64,000 bases of DNA, taken from the NCBI GenBank assembly GCA_022652545.1, contig JALCRM010000005.1, positions 101,721-165,720 on the forward strand, in the 5' to 3' direction. Positions 1-8,850 of this stretch are shown in pieces; the first letter of the stretch is position 1, and the number at the start of each line of letters is the position of its first letter. The notes below the pieces were generated by a model, which was given only the letters and a program-made list of their open reading frames with translations, was not told where the DNA came from and ran no database searches. The stretch comes from Lachnospiraceae bacterium. Its GTDB lineage: Bacteria; Bacillota; Clostridia; Lachnospirales; Lachnospiraceae. A program made the position numbers and the translations under genes.

Positions 1-246
1 ACCCATCCCGGTGAGTTTTTTCACATAGGAGGCCGGTGCTTTCGAGGAATTGTTCGTGAGAAAATAAAAGCGCCTGCCGCTTTCTTCGATATGACGGAGA
101 AAGTCGACGGCGCCGTCGATCCACTTTTCGCCGAGGTATACGGTACCGTCCATATCCAGGGCAAATACGCGAATGCCGTCCAGAAGGTGCTCCGGATCCG
201 CGTTTACTTCCGGCAGGAGTTTCCCCGCCGCATTCATCCGTTTCAT
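1..246 (-). CDS. HAD-superfamily phosphatase, NagD-like, N-terminal part (runs off window)
   Basis: The 82 visible codons carry HAD motif I (ALDMDGTVYLG, about residues 29-39, nucleophile and acid/base Asp) and motif II (FLTNNSS, about residues 62-68). This spacing, with the squiggle/flap followed by a long cap, is that of the NagD/p-nitrophenyl-phosphatase subfamily, which hydrolyses sugar or nucleotide phosphates in the cytoplasm. The ATG overlaps the TGA of the upstream Hpt gene (ATGA), so translation is probably coupled. The C-terminal three quarters lie outside the window, so substrate and integrity cannot be judged. Confidence 0.8.
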   Translation of the reverse strand, partial: MKRMNAAGKLLPEVNADPEHLLDGIRVFALDMDGTVYLGEKWIDGAVDFLRHIEESGRRFYFLTNNSSKAPASYVKKLTGMG

Positions 247-605
247 TCAGGCAGTGTCCTCAGGAAGTCCATGGTGTGTTCGTACTCTGTTTTTACCGGA
301 GGGAAGAGGCTGGCCGCCAGTTCCATATTGCCCGCGCCGCGAAGAGCTTCCACGAGGGGAAGTACACTCTGGTACAGCCCGTCCAGGCTGAGGTTCCCGG
401 TCACGCCCTTCAGCGTGTGCGCCGCCGCGAAAGCAGCTGTCATATCACCGGCGTCCATGGCCGCGGAAAGCTGCGCAAAGGTATCGTCCTTCGGAAATTT
501 TCTGAGAAAATTCACATACAGATCCGCCTTGCCTGCAAACCGGGCCACGCCCTTGTCGTAATCGATACCTGCCGCAACAAAATCTTCTCTTTCCATCGCT
601 GTCAT
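243..605 (-). CDS. Hpt (histidine phosphotransfer) domain protein
   Basis: A protein of 120 residues consisting of one Hpt four-helix domain. The phosphorylatable His sits in AAHTLKG (HxxKG signature) about residue 58, followed by the expected GNLSL segment. Hpt proteins relay phosphoryl groups between receiver domains of hybrid kinases and response regulators. The start is the ATG that overlaps the TGA of the response-regulator gene upstream (ATGA). Its stop in turn overlaps the next ATG, so three genes are chained. No histidine kinase is visible in the window; the natural partner is the adjacent receiver/HD-GYP protein. Confidence 0.88.
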   Translation of the reverse strand: MTAMEREDFVAAGIDYDKGVARFAGKADLYVNFLRKFPKDDTFAQLSAAMDAGDMTAAFAAAHTLKGVTGNLSLDGLYQSVLPLVEALRGAGNMELAASLFPPVKTEYEHTMDFLRTLPE

Positions 606-1666
606 TCCTTTCCGGCATATTGGGATGTAAGTTCTACAAACTGGCCTTTGACGGCTGAAAGTGCTTCCATCATGACCGGTGAAAACTCCCCGCACTCCCC
701 GTTCAGGATCATCCGGACAGCTTCGTCGGAGGGGATTGCCTTCTTGTACACGCGGTCGTTGGTAAGGGCATCGTAGCAGTCGGCCACGCCGACAGCCTGG
801 GCTTCCAGAGGGATGTCATTTCCCTTCCGCCCTTCCGGATATCCTCTGCCCGTCCAGCGCTCATGATGGTACATGGCGATATTGTAGGCACTGCTGATAT
901 ATTCCGTGTCCGCAGAATCGGTCAGGCTCGCAAGGATCTGTCCGCCCTTCACGGTGTGCGTCTTGATGACGTCAAATTCTTCCGGGGTAAGTCTTCCCGG
1001 CTTGTTCAGGATCGCATCCGGTATGCCGATCTTCCCGATATCGTGCAGGGAGGATGCATTCGCGATGACCGTGATCCTGTGATCGGTCAGATTGTAATCC
1101 GGATAATGCTGCATGACATATTCGAGGAGCGCTTTCACGTACATGCCCACTCTGCGCACATGCGTGCCTGTCTCCAGGCTGCGTGTCTCGCTCGCGGAAG
1201 CCAGCGCCTCGATGATGCTGGAGGTCGTGTGCCTGATCTTGTCCGCCTGCTTCTGGATGAGCATCTCCTGCTCTTCCCGGGTCTCATTCAGTTTCAGCAC
1301 ATTTTCGACCCGGCGCATGACGATCGTCGGCTCAAAGGGTTTGATGATAACGTCGGAAGCACCCGCATCAAACGCCTTCAGTTCGGATTCCGTGGAATTG
1401 TCCGCCGTTATGATGATCACCGGGACCTTGGAGAGCAGATCCCTCTTTTTCATCTCCTCCATCGTCTGGTAGCCGTCCATGACCGGTATGATCAGGTCGA
1501 GGAGCACTGCCTTGATCTCTTTCCCGCGCTTTTCCAGTATCTCCAGTGCCTTGCTGCCGTTCTCCGCATCCAGACACTCGTAATTGTCTTCAAAGATCGC
1601 ATTCAGAGATGCCCGGTTGACCTCACCGTCATCAACGATAAGCAGAACTTTTCTCCCGTCCATCAA
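602..1666 (-). CDS. Response regulator with receiver and HD-GYP domains
   Basis: 354 residues. Residues about 5-125 are a CheY-like receiver: acidic pair in LLIVDD, phospho-acceptor Asp in LLDLIIPVMDG, conserved Thr in IIITAD and Lys in IIKPF. Residues about 140-345 are an HD-GYP domain with HDIGKIGIPDAILNKPGRLT and a late VADCYDALTNDR motif. HD-GYP proteins hydrolyse cyclic di-GMP or related cyclic dinucleotides. The usual HHExxDGxGYP reads HHERWTGRGYP here, with Thr in place of the Asp, so activity may be altered. The gene is first of a coupled trio with an Hpt protein and a HAD phosphatase. A TATAAT hexamer lies at 1736-1741, but I find no convincing -35. Confidence 0.92.
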   Translation of the reverse strand: MMDGRKVLLIVDDGEVNRASLNAIFEDNYECLDAENGSKALEILEKRGKEIKAVLLDLIIPVMDGYQTMEEMKKRDLLSKVPVIIITADNSTESELKAFDAGASDVIIKPFEPTIVMRRVENVLKLNETREEQEMLIQKQADKIRHTTSSIIEALASASETRSLETGTHVRRVGMYVKALLEYVMQHYPDYNLTDHRITVIANASSLHDIGKIGIPDAILNKPGRLTPEEFDVIKTHTVKGGQILASLTDSADTEYISSAYNIAMYHHERWTGRGYPEGRKGNDIPLEAQAVGVADCYDALTNDRVYKKAIPSDEAVRMILNGECGEFSPVMMEALSAVKGQFVELTSQYAGKE

Positions 1667-1794
1667 GCCGTCCTCCGGTCCGGAAACCCCAAGCCTGTCC
1701 GCGCTTTCTCCCGTATTGCGCGGACATTTGCATTTATTATAAACAATTCAGGACACAAAATAAATAGTAAACATCCATTTCATCCCATTACACG

Positions 1795-1820
1795 AAAAGA
1801 CCGGGCGTTTCCGCCCGGCT
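1795..1820 (-). terminator. Intrinsic terminator after the uracil permease gene
   Basis: On the minus strand CCGGGCG-GAAA-CGCCCGG is followed by TCTTTTCG, immediately downstream of the permease stop codon. Confidence 0.8.
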
Positions 1821-1849
1821 TTCCGCACAGATACCGGTAACAGATCCGG

Positions 1850-3238
1850 TCATCCCTTTTTCTTTGTTTCCCCATCTTCCGTAAGGCTCTTGCCCTGTGC
1901 GATCTCGAAATCCACACCTGTCGGATTGGACTGTCCTTCAAGGAAGTTGTAATCCTTGCCGGGCAGGATGGCATTCAGAAGGATCCCTACGAACGAGCCG
2001 ACCGCCAGTCCGGAAAGACCGACATTGCCGATGTTGATGGCACCGGCCGTGGAATAGTTGATGCCGATGGAAAGCACGAGGATCAGGGCTGCGATGATGA
2101 CGTTGCGGCTCTGGGTGAAATCCACATGCGTTTCCACGATGTTGCGGATACCGACTGCAGAGATCATGCCGTAGAGCACCAGCGAAATGCCGCCCATTGT
2201 CGCCGCGGGCATCACTTCAATGATGGCTGCGAATTTGGGGCAGAAGGAGAAAATAATGGCATAGACAGCGGCGAGGCGGATGACGCGCGGATCATATACC
2301 CTCGTCAGCGTCAGCACGCCGGTATTCTCGCCGTAGGTCGTGTTGGCAGGCGCACCGAACAGTGCCGCGACCGTCGTGGCAAGGCCGTCGCCGGTCAGCG
2401 TCCTGTGCAGGCCGGGATCCTGGATGTAGTTGATGCCGACTGTCGAGGAGATCGCGGAGATATCGCCGATATGTTCCATCATGGTCGCGAACGCGATCGG
2501 TACGATCGTAACGGCCGCCGTCACGAGAAGACCCGTGTTCACGTGGCCGCTGGTGAAGATCCCGAACACCGTGCGGTCCCATTCAACGGGAAGGCCGAAC
2601 CAGGCGGCTTCCTTCACAGGAGTAAAGTCGATGATGCCCGCGAACGCCGCCGCGACATAGGATCCGACGACGCCCATGATGATGGGAATGATCTTGATCA
2701 TCCCTTTGCCCCAGATATTGCAGACAATGATGATCACAATGGCCACCAGTGCGACCCACCAGTGCGTGTTGCAGTTGTCGATGGCCGATTTGGAAAGGTT
2801 GAGGCCGATCGCTATGATGATGGGGCCTGTCACGATCGGCGGGAAATAACGCATGACCTTGTTGGCGCCGAAAGCCTTGAAAAGACCGGCCAGGACCAGA
2901 TACATAAGGCCTGCCAGCGCTACGCCGAAGCAGGCGTAAGGCAGCAGTTCCTTTTCCCCGTGCGGTGCGATCGCGGCATACCCTGCGATGAAGGCAAAAC
3001 TGGAGCCCAGGAATGCAGGCACCTTTTTCTTGGAGATCGCGTGGAACATCAGCGTGCCCACGCCCGCAAACAGCAGCGTCACCGAAACGCTCAGGCCTGT
3101 CAGCGCCGGCACCAGCACCGTCGCGCCGAACATTGCGAACATATGCTGCAGGCCCAGTACCATCATCTTCGGCCTGCCGAGCGTCCTCGCATCATAGACC
3201 GGCTGTTCACCGATCACCGTACTGTTTTTATTGCTCAT
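1850..3238 (-). CDS. Uracil permease (NCS2 / UraA family)
   Basis: A 462-residue polytopic membrane protein that begins MSNKNSTVIGE and continues into LGLQHMFAMFGATVLVP, the signature first helix of nucleobase:cation symporter-2 proteins. It has about 14 hydrophobic segments, the family's characteristic FLGSSFAFI half-helix and the substrate-site region MMEHIGDISAISS. Closest in character to UraA/PyrP uracil:H+ symporters; xanthine transporters of the same family are a less likely alternative. The start is the ATG preceded by GGGAGGGAAAG; an upstream in-frame ATG lies inside the leader terminator region. The gene stands alone with its own promoter and a leader terminator, so control is probably by transcription attenuation. 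Confidence 0.88.
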   Translation of the reverse strand: MSNKNSTVIGEQPVYDARTLGRPKMMVLGLQHMFAMFGATVLVPALTGLSVSVTLLFAGVGTLMFHAISKKKVPAFLGSSFAFIAGYAAIAPHGEKELLPYACFGVALAGLMYLVLAGLFKAFGANKVMRYFPPIVTGPIIIAIGLNLSKSAIDNCNTHWWVALVAIVIIIVCNIWGKGMIKIIPIIMGVVGSYVAAAFAGIIDFTPVKEAAWFGLPVEWDRTVFGIFTSGHVNTGLLVTAAVTIVPIAFATMMEHIGDISAISSTVGINYIQDPGLHRTLTGDGLATTVAALFGAPANTTYGENTGVLTLTRVYDPRVIRLAAVYAIIFSFCPKFAAIIEVMPAATMGGISLVLYGMISAVGIRNIVETHVDFTQSRNVIIAALILVLSIGINYSTAGAINIGNVGLSGLAVGSFVGILLNAILPGKDYNFLEGQSNPTGVDFEIAQGKSLTEDGETKKKG

Positions 3239-3284
3239 CTTTCCCTCCCTCTCTTTGCGCCCTTCCGGATGCTGCCGGATCACG

Positions 3285-3330
3285 AAAAAAAACACGCCTC
3301 AGGAAGCAATTCTGCTTCCCTGAGCGTGTT
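3285..3330 (-). terminator. Leader terminator (attenuator) ahead of the uracil permease
   Basis: Minus strand AACACGCtcAGGGAAGCA-GAAT-TGCTTCCtgaGGCGTGTT followed by TTTTTT, lying between the promoter and the permease start. Its position inside the 5' leader indicates attenuation. A second small hairpin (TCAGGA-ACA-TCCTGA) lies upstream, about 3381-3405. I could not recognise a PyrR-binding loop or a known purine riboswitch core. Confidence 0.75.
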
Positions 3331-3419
3331 TTGTCATTCACTCTTAAAGTCCGTTCGTGAACTTCGTCTCATGATCCGCTTGTCCGTTCTTCAGGATGTT
3401 CCTGACCTTATCCTGTCCT

Positions 3420-3448
3420 ATTCTAAAGTCCGGACCCGGTATCGTCAA
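3420..3448 (-). promoter_or_regulatory. Sigma-A-type promoter for the uracil permease
   Basis: TTGACG (3443-3448), a 17-base spacer, then TAGAAT (3420-3425) on the minus strand. Transcription would start about 170 bases before the permease ATG, leaving room for the leader terminator. Confidence 0.65.
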
Positions 3449-3480
3449 GACGAAATATTGTCAAATTTCAACGCCTGATC

Positions 3481-4725
3481 TCAGCGCTTCGAAGTGACTT
3501 CCGCCTCGTACCTTTCCATCTCGCTGATCCACTTTTCTCCCGCCGGCACGCCGCACACTTCGCAGTATCTGTCCCAGACATCTCCGAAGGGCATGGTCTT
3601 CAGTTCTTCCTGCTCCGCAAGGAGCCTCGTGAACCTGCCTTCGTCCTGGAGCTTTTTCAGCTCCGCGGAGGGTTCGAGCAGCGCCGAAAGGAGCGCCTTC
3701 TGAAGGTTCCGGGCGCCGATGGCCCAGGCTGCGATGCGGTTGATGCTCGCATCGAAATAGTCGGTCGCGATGAAGACGCGGTCCAGCGCGTCGTTCCGGA
3801 CGATCTCCCTGCAGAGTTCCTTCGTCTCGTCGTCCAGACGGATCACATGGTCGGAGTCCCAGCGGACGCCGCGCGTGATGTGGAGCGCGATCTTTTCATT
3901 GAAGAGCAGCATGGACGGGATCTTGTCGGAAACGACCTCCGTCGGATGATAGTGCCCGTTGTCCATCAGGCTGAGTATGCCGTGGCGCGCCGCGTAATTG
4001 ATCGTAAACTCGCTGCTGCCCACCGTATAGGACTCGACGCCGATGCCGAACACTTTGGACTCCAGCGCCACATATACAAGGCTCTTATCGTAAGGCGTGG
4101 AAAGGATCCGGTCGAGGGAATCCGCGAATCTTGCCCTGGGGCCGAGACGGTCCGCGGGAATGTCCTTGTAGCCGTCGGGGATCCAGATGTTCATGACACA
4201 GGGCACGCCTGTCTCCTTGGCAAAATACTCGGAAATGCGAAGACAGCAGATGCAGTGGCGGATCCAGAAATCGCGCACTTCCCTGTCCGGAGAGGACAGC
4301 GTGAGCCCGTCCTTCACCATCGGATGCGAAAAGCAGGTGGGATTGAAATCAAGTCCCATGCCGTGCTTTTTGGCGAATTCCACCCACTTTGCGAAGTGTT
4401 CCGGCAGCAGTGCGTCTCTGTCGGCGCGCTTTCCGTCTTCAAAGATCGCATAGCAGGCATGCAGATTGAGCTTGTGCCCGCCGGGGATCAGACTGAATGC
4501 TTCCCCGAGGTCGGCCATCAGCTCCGCAGGGTCCTTCGCCCGTCCCGGGTAATTGCCGGTCGTCTGTATACCGCCGGACAGCGGCCCGTCCTGGTCAAAG
4601 CCGACTACGTCGTCACCCTGCCAGCAATGCAGCGACAGCGGCACTCTGCGCAGTTTTTCTATCGCTGCATCCGTGTCCACACCGATCGTTCTGTAGATCT
4701 CTTTCGCACTTTCGTAACGTTCCAT
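3481..4725 (-). CDS. rhaA: L-rhamnose isomerase
   Basis: 414 residues, close to the 419 of the E. coli enzyme. It converts L-rhamnose to L-rhamnulose in the cytoplasm, using divalent metal. The N-terminal signature VPLSLHCWQGDDVVGFD is typical of RhaA, as are the metal-site regions MDNGHYHPTE and RGVRWDSDHV. The ATG preceded by AGGAGGAAAACGGG was chosen; 13 further in-frame codons upstream have no ribosome-binding site. It is the last gene of the rhamnose cluster, 35 bases after rhaB, with no hairpin module at this junction. Confidence 0.96.
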   Translation of the reverse strand: MERYESAKEIYRTIGVDTDAAIEKLRRVPLSLHCWQGDDVVGFDQDGPLSGGIQTTGNYPGRAKDPAELMADLGEAFSLIPGGHKLNLHACYAIFEDGKRADRDALLPEHFAKWVEFAKKHGMGLDFNPTCFSHPMVKDGLTLSSPDREVRDFWIRHCICCLRISEYFAKETGVPCVMNIWIPDGYKDIPADRLGPRARFADSLDRILSTPYDKSLVYVALESKVFGIGVESYTVGSSEFTINYAARHGILSLMDNGHYHPTEVVSDKIPSMLLFNEKIALHITRGVRWDSDHVIRLDDETKELCREIVRNDALDRVFIATDYFDASINRIAAWAIGARNLQKALLSALLEPSAELKKLQDEGRFTRLLAEQEELKTMPFGDVWDRYCEVCGVPAGEKWISEMERYEAEVTSKR

Positions 4726-4760
4726 CCCGTTTTCCTCCTGCTGCGCTCTGCGCTGCCTTT

Positions 4761-6161
4761 TCAATATGTTTTGACACCGAAAGAATCAAAGATACAGCGC
4801 CTGCCTTCCCTGAGGGAAGGAAACAGGCCCGCCTTCAGCATCTGGGCCAGTATGTTGCCGGCTGCCGTAGCTTCCCCCGGCCCCGCAAGGACGGTGCGCT
4901 GCGTGATCTCAGCCGTAAGTCTGTTCAGGTAATCGGCCTTTGAGCCTCCGCCGACAATGTGGATCGCACTGTAGTGCCGGCCTGTGATCTCCTCGATCTG
5001 CTGCGCCGTATCGGCATAGCTTTCCGCGAGGGAACGGTAGATCACCGCCGCGATCTCTCCCGTCCTGTCCGGTACCTTCTGTCCGGTCCTCCCGCAGTAG
5101 GCCCGGATCTCCCCCGTCATGCTTTCCGGCGCGAGAAAACAGCTGTCGTTCACATCCACGCGGGAAGGGAAGTCCCTGCTCTCCTCCGCCATGCCGCAAA
5201 GCTGCGCAAAGGAAAGGGAGTCGCCGAGTTCGTGGCGCACCGACTGGATCATCCAGAGTCCCATGATGTTCTTCAGGAAGCGGAAACGCCGTTCATAGCC
5301 GCCTTCATTCGTAAAATTGGCCTTTTCCGCGGCCGGCGTGCAGACAGCTTCATGGGTTTCCGTACCCATGAGCGACCAGGTCCCCGAACTGATGTACAGC
5401 ACGTCGTCGGAAACGGACGGCACCGACATCACCGCGGAAGCGGTATCGTGGGTGGCAGGGAGCACGACCTCACAGTCAAAACCCAGGTCATCCGCGATCT
5501 CTTTGCGGAAATGCCCTACCGGCGTGCCCGGCATGGAAAGCGGGAGGAAGATCTTCTCCGGAAACCCGAGCATGCCGGTCAGCTCTCTGTCCCACTGCCC
5601 CGTCACCGGACTCACGAGCTGCGTGGTCGTCGCATTCGTATATTCCGAACACCGGTTGCCCGTGAGCAGGAAGTGAAAATAATCCGGCAGCATCAGCAGG
5701 CAATCGGCCCGCTCCAGGATCTCCGGCTCCTGCTCCTTCAGCGCCGCAAGCTGATAGATCGTGTTGAAGGGCTGTTTCTGTATGCCCGTACGGGCATACA
5801 GGGCATCCGGTGCGATGACTCCGGCAACTTTCTGCTCCATGCCCGCCGTCCTGCCGTCGCGGTAGCCGTATGTTTCGCCGAGCAGCCGGCCGTCCCTGTC
5901 AAGCAGGGCATAATCGACCGCCCAGGTGTCGATCGACATGCTGACGGGCACCTTTCCGGCCTGCGCGCATTTTCTGAGGCCGTTCAGGATCTCACGGAAA
6001 AGACGTTCCGTGTCCCAGCACAGATGTCCGTTTCTCCTGACCATCCCGTTCTCGAAGCGGTACACCTCCTCGAGGCTGATCCTGCCGTCCCGGCAGCTTC
6101 CCAATATGTGACGGCCTCCCGAAGCGCCGATGTCCACTGCCAGGAAATACCCGCTGTTCAT
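4761..6161 (-). CDS. rhaB: Rhamnulokinase (FGGY family)
   Basis: 466 residues. It phosphorylates L-rhamnulose at C1 using MgATP. The ATP-binding N-terminal signature FLAVDIGASGGRHILG, the mid-protein HDTASAVMSVP and YISSGTWSLMG segments and the C-terminal IHIVGGGSKADYLNRLTA segment are those of RhaB within the FGGY sugar kinases. The start codon lies downstream of an AC-GGAGG site that is the 3' flank of a junction hairpin module (6169-6229). It follows mgtA and precedes rhaA on the same strand. Confidence 0.96.
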   Translation of the reverse strand: MNSGYFLAVDIGASGGRHILGSCRDGRISLEEVYRFENGMVRRNGHLCWDTERLFREILNGLRKCAQAGKVPVSMSIDTWAVDYALLDRDGRLLGETYGYRDGRTAGMEQKVAGVIAPDALYARTGIQKQPFNTIYQLAALKEQEPEILERADCLLMLPDYFHFLLTGNRCSEYTNATTTQLVSPVTGQWDRELTGMLGFPEKIFLPLSMPGTPVGHFRKEIADDLGFDCEVVLPATHDTASAVMSVPSVSDDVLYISSGTWSLMGTETHEAVCTPAAEKANFTNEGGYERRFRFLKNIMGLWMIQSVRHELGDSLSFAQLCGMAEESRDFPSRVDVNDSCFLAPESMTGEIRAYCGRTGQKVPDRTGEIAAVIYRSLAESYADTAQQIEEITGRHYSAIHIVGGGSKADYLNRLTAEITQRTVLAGPGEATAAGNILAQMLKAGLFPSLREGRRCIFDSFGVKTY

Positions 6162-6168
6162 TTACATA

Positions 6169-6229
6169 CCTCCGTGAGGAGAATCCTCGGATCCTCCGAA
6201 CCGGGCAGCCGTTCTCAGATCCAGCTGCC
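6169..6229 (-). promoter_or_regulatory. Junction hairpin/SD module, copy A (mgtA-rhaB)
   Basis: In transcript order: GGCAGC (inside the last codons of mgtA) ... GGCTGCCC, then GGAGGATCC-gag-GATTCTCC, then TCAC and the GGAGG ribosome-binding site of rhaB. The CTCC of the second hairpin's 3' arm is complementary to the SD. Same layout as copies B, C and D in this cluster. Confidence 0.7.
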
Positions 6230-8845
6230 GTACTTTTTCACATAGAGAGGCTTCAGGATCTGCACGATCAGTGTATACACCGCAAGCAGCACCAGCAGCC
6301 ACAACAGATAGGCCGGCGGCATGACCGCCATCTCAAAGAACTGCGACAGCGATGTGAAACCGATCAGCAGGGCGACCCCGATGATGATCGCCGTGGAAAT
6401 GCAGAGAGCCCTGGAAGCCTTGTCCTGCAGAAACGGGATCTTCTCCGTCCTGATGATGTGAATGATGAAAGTCTGCGAGACCGTTCCGAACAGGAACCAT
6501 CCCGTCTGGAACCAGACGGCCTTCTCCTGCGTCGTATAGCGGAAAACGAACCACAGGATCAGGAAGCACAGGAGATCCTCCACCGTGGAAGCCAGCCCGA
6601 ACCAGAACATATAGGTGCGCAGTCCCGAAGTATTGATCTTCTTGGGCTTCTGCAGGTAGACCGGGTCCACGTTGTCCCAGGGCATGCCGAGCTGCGCGAA
6701 GTCGTTCAGCAGGTTCTGCACCAGGATGTGCTCCGGCAGCAGCGGCAGGAACGGCAGGAAGATACTTGCCAGCACGACGGAAAACATATTGCCGAAGTTG
6801 CCGCTCGTGGCCATCTTGATATATTTAGACAGATTGGCATACGTTTTGCGGCCGCCGGTCACGCCTTCGTCCAGCACGCTCAGGTCCTTGTCGAGCAGGA
6901 TGATGTCCGCGACTTCCTTGGCGATGTCGACCGCGCTGTCGACGGAGATCCCTACGTTCGCCTGTTTGAGCGGCGGCGCGTCGTTGATGCCGTCTCCCAT
7001 GTACCCTACCGTGTGTCCGTTCTTCTGCAGCATGGAAACGACGCGCTTTTTCTGGTAAGGGTTGAGTTTGGCGAACAGGCTGCAGTCTTCCACCGCTTTC
7101 TGCAGTTCATCGTCCGACATGCTCTCCACCTCGGCGCCGCTCAGCACGCGCCTGGTGTCGATGTCCATCTTCTCGCAGACATACCTCGCCACGCCCGGGG
7201 CATCGCCCGTGAGCACCACGGTGCGGATGCCGTGCGCATGCAGCGCATCGAGCGCGCCTTTGGCGGATTCCTTGGGCGGATCGAGGAAACCGATGAAGCC
7301 GATGAGGGTCATGTCGCACTCGTCCTTCACGTCGAAATCACCGCTCCCCGGAACATTCCATTTCTCTGCCACTGCCAGCATGCGAAGGCCCTGGTCGCTG
7401 AAACGGTCGTACACGCCCAGCGCCTGTTTCTTTTCCTCGTCCGTCATGGGCACTCTGCTGCCGCCGTGCATGGCGTAGCTGCAGCAGGACAGCACTTCCT
7501 CCGCCGCTCCCTTGGTGACGAGGATCCTGCCCGACTGCGGTTCACTGGGCTTTTCCACGACCACGCTCATGCGCCTTCTGGCAAAGTCGAACGGGATCTC
7601 ATCCACTTCACGGTAATCGTTTTTGTATTCCGCGAGCCCTTCCTTGTCCACACGCCCGATCACGGCATTGTCGATCGTATTCTTCAGGCCGGACTGGAAG
7701 AAGCTGTTCACAAACGCCTGCTTCAGGACGCCCATGTCCTCTTCGCCGTCCACGTTCAGATACTTTTCCAGCACGATCTCATCCTGCGTCAGCGTTCCTG
7801 TTTTGTCCGTGCACAGGATGTCCATCTGTCCGAAGGTCTGTATGGACGAAAGGCGCTTCACGATGGTCTTTTTCTTGGACATCTCCACAGCGCCGCGGGC
7901 CAGCGTGGTCGTCATGATGACAGGCAGCATCTCCGGGATCAGGCCGATCGAAACGGTAATGGAAAACAGCACCGCATCCACGACGTTGCTCTTCGTCATC
8001 AGATTTGCGAAGAAGATCACGGGGACCATGACCAGCATGAACCGGATCAGCAGCTTGGAAATACCGGCGATCCCGTTTTCAAAATCGCTCGTCTCATTGT
8101 CCGTGGAAAGCGATTTTGCCATGCCGCCGAAATACGTCTCGGCGCCGGTCGTCAGCACCACCGCCGTGGCCGACCCGCTCGTGATATTCGTTCCCATGAA
8201 GCCGATATCGGCAAGATCCGTAAGGTAGTCGGTCTTCTCATTGACAGACAGCTTTTCCACCGGTGCGGACTCTCCCGTCAGCGTCGCCTGATCCACAAAC
8301 AGGTCCTTGACCGCAAGGAACCGCACATCGCCGGGCAGCATGTCGCCGCTCGAAAGCTTAACGATGTCACCGGGCACTACATTTTCGAGGAGGATGCTCT
8401 CCGGAAGCCCGTTCCGTATGACATCCACCTTGTTTTCGATCATCTTGCGCAGCTTGGCGGCGGCGTTGTTGGACTTTGCCTCCTGCGAGTAGCCGACGAT
8501 CGTGGAGATCGTGATCGTGGAAAGGATCAGGATCGACGCGGAATAACTTTTCTCCGCCGAAAACACCACATCAGTCAGGAAAGTGACGGCCAGCACGACG
8601 AGCAGCACCAGGTTGAACGGATTGATGAGGACGGAGGCCAGGATCTTCCAGAAGCCTCTCTGCTGCCCGGATTCAATGACATTCCGTCCGTACTTCGTAA
8701 GCCTTTCGTCCGCTTCCACGGGCGTGAGTCCCTCTTCCCGGGAATCCAGTTCCCCGAGGATCTCATCGCCTGTCTTCAGGCTCCATTTCTTCAGCCTCTC
8801 GCTGAGTTCTTCCTGTGCCGACTGACCGACAGCCGCTTTCTTCAT
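6215..8845 (-). CDS. mgtA: Magnesium-translocating P-type ATPase (MgtA/MgtB type)
   Basis: 876 residues, typical for type IIIB P-ATPases. Features in order: cation-ATPase N-domain (about 20-90), actuator domain with TLTGESAPVEK (TGES), phosphorylation motif DKTGTLTQ, nucleotide domain, hinge GDGINDAPPLKQANVGISVD, then ten membrane helices in all, with a C-terminal block QNLLNDFAQLGMPWDNVD that is characteristic of MgtA/MgtB. These pumps import Mg2+. The ATG preceded by GGAGGG with a five-base spacer was chosen; an ATG four codons earlier overlaps that site. Unusually, the gene sits between rhaD and rhaB and shares their junction module. Confidence 0.93.
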   Translation of the reverse strand: MKKAAVGQSAQEELSERLKKWSLKTGDEILGELDSREEGLTPVEADERLTKYGRNVIESGQQRGFWKILASVLINPFNLVLLVVLAVTFLTDVVFSAEKSYSASILILSTITISTIVGYSQEAKSNNAAAKLRKMIENKVDVIRNGLPESILLENVVPGDIVKLSSGDMLPGDVRFLAVKDLFVDQATLTGESAPVEKLSVNEKTDYLTDLADIGFMGTNITSGSATAVVLTTGAETYFGGMAKSLSTDNETSDFENGIAGISKLLIRFMLVMVPVIFFANLMTKSNVVDAVLFSITVSIGLIPEMLPVIMTTTLARGAVEMSKKKTIVKRLSSIQTFGQMDILCTDKTGTLTQDEIVLEKYLNVDGEEDMGVLKQAFVNSFFQSGLKNTIDNAVIGRVDKEGLAEYKNDYREVDEIPFDFARRRMSVVVEKPSEPQSGRILVTKGAAEEVLSCCSYAMHGGSRVPMTDEEKKQALGVYDRFSDQGLRMLAVAEKWNVPGSGDFDVKDECDMTLIGFIGFLDPPKESAKGALDALHAHGIRTVVLTGDAPGVARYVCEKMDIDTRRVLSGAEVESMSDDELQKAVEDCSLFAKLNPYQKKRVVSMLQKNGHTVGYMGDGINDAPPLKQANVGISVDSAVDIAKEVADIILLDKDLSVLDEGVTGGRKTYANLSKYIKMATSGNFGNMFSVVLASIFLPFLPLLPEHILVQNLLNDFAQLGMPWDNVDPVYLQKPKKINTSGLRTYMFWFGLASTVEDLLCFLILWFVFRYTTQEKAVWFQTGWFLFGTVSQTFIIHIIRTEKIPFLQDKASRALCISTAIIIGVALLIGFTSLSQFFEMAVMPPAYLLWLLVLLAVYTLIVQILKPLYVKKYGSWI

Positions 8846-8850
8846 GTTTC

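Noticed and set aside
3331..3419. PyrR-binding site or purine riboswitch in the uracil permease leader
   Set aside because: I could not find the conserved loop or core sequences; left as an unassigned leader.
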